The translations under genes were made by a program, and so were the position numbers. From the NCBI RefSeq assembly GCF_027887165.1, contig NC_077230.1:34981351-35045350 (forward strand): 64,000 bases of DNA, read 5' to 3'. The notes under the pieces were generated by a model that searched no databases, was not told the DNA's origin, and saw nothing but the letters and a program-made list of their open reading frames with translations. Shown one piece after another: positions 61,749 to 64,000 of this stretch (the stretch's first letter is position 1; each line of letters begins with the position of its first letter). This DNA is from Monodelphis domestica. Lineage: Eukaryota; Chordata; Mammalia; Didelphimorphia; Didelphidae.

Positions 61749-63660
61749 AGAAGGATCAATGGTCAATTAGAGGAACAGATTAGGTGTAGAAAATGCTGAA
61801 TAAAAAAGGGCCTTGTAAAATGTACCTTTGATAAACTCAAAGTCCTTAGACTGTGCTAGAATTAGGAATTATTTTTTAAAACTGCTGGGAAAATTGGAAA
61901 TGCTTTGAGACGACTTTTTATATAAGTTGTCTTTTATTGTGAATATGTGAACCCACAAATGATCCATAAATAAACTTTGGGGTTCTGTGATCTTGGAAGA
62001 GAGAAAAAAATGCATGTTTTTTTCAATAACATTTCATTCAAATTTAACAAATTCCAATAACAATTTTTATAATACACTTTGATATCTGGTATGGTTAGAT
62101 CATCTTCCATCATATTATTTTTCACTATTTCCATTGATAATCTTGACCTTGTTTAGTGAAAAATAATATGATGGAAGATGATCTAACCATACCAGATATC
62201 AAAGTGTATTATTATAAAGTACTTATCTTCTAACTAATCTATTATTGATGAAGAAAGAGTAGTGAATCCGTGGAATAGAGTAGGTACACACAATATGCAC
62301 AGTAGAAATGACTTTAGTAATGTTGTGTTTCTTACATGCAAAAATCCATATTTTAGGGTCAAGAACTCACTGGGTCAAAAACTGCTGGGAAAACCAGAAA
62401 GCATTTTGCCAGAAACTAGATGTAGACCAATGCGGCACATCATGTATCAAGATAAGGTCAAAGTGGCATTTGATTTATGCATTCAGGGTAATGCCAAATT
62501 TAAATTAGGGGGAAAAGAATTATCAAATAAAGGACAGAGAACATGATAGGAGGTGCAATGGATCATATTCATTACCTTTAAAAGTTTTCCACACAAAACC
62601 AGAGAGAAAGAAGAAAAATGGGAAAAAATTTAAAGATCTGATTAAGGCCTCATTTCTCAAAGATATAGAGCACTGGATCAACTTTATAAAGAATACAGGT
62701 TGTTCCCCAATTCATAGATCCTAAAATTATATGAATAATCAGTTTTCAGATGAAGAAATAAAAACTGTCTCTAGCCACATAAAAAAGCATTAAATCACTA
62801 TGAAGAATACAAATTTAAACAACTCTTACTTACCTTTTCATGCCTATCAAATTTTCTTAACGAGACAGGAAAGGAAAATGAAAAATGTTGGAGGTGATGG
62901 GGGAATATTTGAGACACTAATGTACAGATCGTGGAATTGTGAACTGATTCATCTATTCTAGAGAACAATGTGGACATATGCTCAAAGAGCTATGCAATTG
63001 TGCATATTCTTTGACTTGGCAATATCACGACTAAGACAGTATCCCAAAGAGATTATAAATTTTTAAAAAATGAAAAGAAAATGTCCCTATATGTACAAAA
63101 TAATTCATGGCAGTTCTTTTTCGTGTTGAAGAACTTAAAATTTCAGGGATAACATTCAATTGTGAAATGGCTGAAAATTTTGTGGTATATGATTGTAATA
63201 ATATTATTGTGACATGAAATGATGATTAAGATGCTTTCAAAAAACCTGGAAGACTTATATGAACTGATGCATAATGAAGGGAGCAGAAGCAGAACACTGG
63301 GTGCATGAACAGCAATGCTATGCAATGATCAATTGTAAATGACTTTGCTATGCCCAGAAATACAAAGATTGAAAGACAGTTCTGAAGAACAGAAAAATGT
63401 TATCCACTTACAGTGGAAAAGGTGATGGAATCTAAATGCAGAGCAAAACATATTTATTTTACTTTATTTTCCTTTTTACCTGGTATGTTTTATTTCTCAA
63501 CATGATGAATAAGGAAGGAAATATGTTTTACATGACTGCATATGTATAATCTTTATCAAATTGCTTACCTTTTTAATGAGGTTGGAGACCAGGGTGAGTA
63601 GGAAAGAATTTGGAAGTTAAAATAGATTTTATATGTCCTTAGAAAAAAATTTAATTATTA
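61742..63660 (+). mobile_element. Old L1 pieces beside the copy-2 PDZ exon
   Basis: Sense ORF2 piece at 61742-61910 (AAAACTGCTGGGAAAATTGG), antisense piece at about 61935-62127, and sense piece at 62154-63660 through the 3' UTR (TTACATGACTGCATATGTAT). The last piece is the duplicate of the 3' part of L1-E (14167-15040 and 16157-16565), but lacks the LTR and the composite retrocopy found there. Confidence 0.7.
62069..62212. repeat. Perfect 59-base inverted repeat with 26-base spacer
   Basis: Arms 62069-62127 and 62154-62212 are exact reverse complements (core ATCATCTTCCATCATATTAT / ATAATATGATGGAAGATGAT). The arms are L1 ORF2 sequence (MMEDDLTIPDIKVYYK in the translated arm). Confidence 0.95.
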
Positions 63661-63921
63661 AAAATGTCTTAATGTGCTTATATGCTGAAAGGTAGAAAGT
63701 TCAGCAAAATCATTGGTCTAGGGGAGACTGTAACAGAGTCAGATATATATTGCTAATTATTAAGGAAAAGATACCGGTAAAGTATAGGTGGATGGCTTAT
63801 AATTCCAGTGCAAAGCTAGACTGACCAGGCCAACTGTACTGGGAGGAAATTTTATTCTTACTGTTGCTTCAGATGTTTTAGGCTTTCATTATTATTACTA
63901 TTATTATTTTTGTATTTATAG

Positions 63922-64000
63922 GGGACAACGAACTGGGGCTTTGTACTTGTATCTTCTTTGATCCAGCAGATGAGGATGGAAAGGAACCAGGGGTTTTTAT
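63922..64000 (+). CDS. Copy 2: PDZ exon 1 (cut by window end)
   Basis: Acceptor TATTTATAG, then GDNELGLCTCIFFDPADEDG and KEPGVF before the window ends. It is the duplicate of the exon at 16817 (GENELGLCTRIFFDPADEDE / KDPGVF), same phase, offset 47,105 bases. Both copies share E-L-G-L in the carboxylate loop. The upstream 250 bases also align (GGCTTATAATTCCAGTGCAA in both). The frame is open as far as visible, so copy 2 is not obviously dead. Confidence 0.8.

Overview
This window is nuclear DNA of a marsupial. The evidence is the repeat content: several copies of a tRNA-headed SINE of the kind abundant in marsupials (opens GGGGCAGCTGGGTGGCTCAG, ends in a short A-run), MIR and L2 relics, and many copies of a marsupial-type L1 with a long purine-rich spacer between ORF1 and ORF2. 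From memory the SINE resembles the didelphid (opossum) type, so an opossum is my best guess. The species call is inference. No bacterial genes, tRNA, rRNA or CRISPR array is visible.

The only host gene I can build is a neurabin-like (PPP1R9-like) gene on the + strand. Its exons, in order, are a three-exon PDZ domain (16,817-19,620), a tentative linker exon (23,064-23,173), a charged helical exon (30,581-30,677), linker exons (31,849-31,981; 40,623-40,725; 41,523-41,619), a SAM exon (41,834-41,971) and a terminal exon with the stop (43,215-43,301). Splice phases agree at every junction, given the tentative exon. PDZ - coiled coil - SAM is the domain order of neurabin-1.

The locus is tandemly duplicated. 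Near the right edge the PDZ exon starts again (63,922 to the window end), 47,105 bases after the first copy, with the same phase and matching flanks. The second copy also shows the exon just upstream of the PDZ exon (60,330-60,443), whose end aligns with the neurabin segment leading into the PDZ. It holds an in-frame ATG pair and lies downstream of a CCAAT/TATA-type promoter candidate (57,686-57,797). The product may therefore be a mini-neurabin without the actin- and PP1-binding N-terminus.

Most other bases are retrotransposons. Region 1-7,023: an L1 fragment joined to a decayed near-full-length L1. Region 8,268-16,565: an old L1 carrying, nested within it, an internally deleted L1 (8,669-12,310), a probable solo LTR (13,163-14,166) and a SINE-headed composite retrocopy (15,041-16,156). 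The introns hold antisense L1s (26,860-29,420; 29,530-30,300; 32,380-36,960), a solo LTR (33,034-34,044) and an RTE-like element (39,555-40,240). Region 47,492-55,196 is a young L1 with open ORF1 (374 aa) and ORF2 (1,267 aa), a 16-bp target-site duplication and an inverted 5' end. Region 58,082-59,945 is an extremely AT-rich array. Region 60,784-63,660 holds old L1 pieces with a 59-bp perfect inverted repeat next to the second gene copy.
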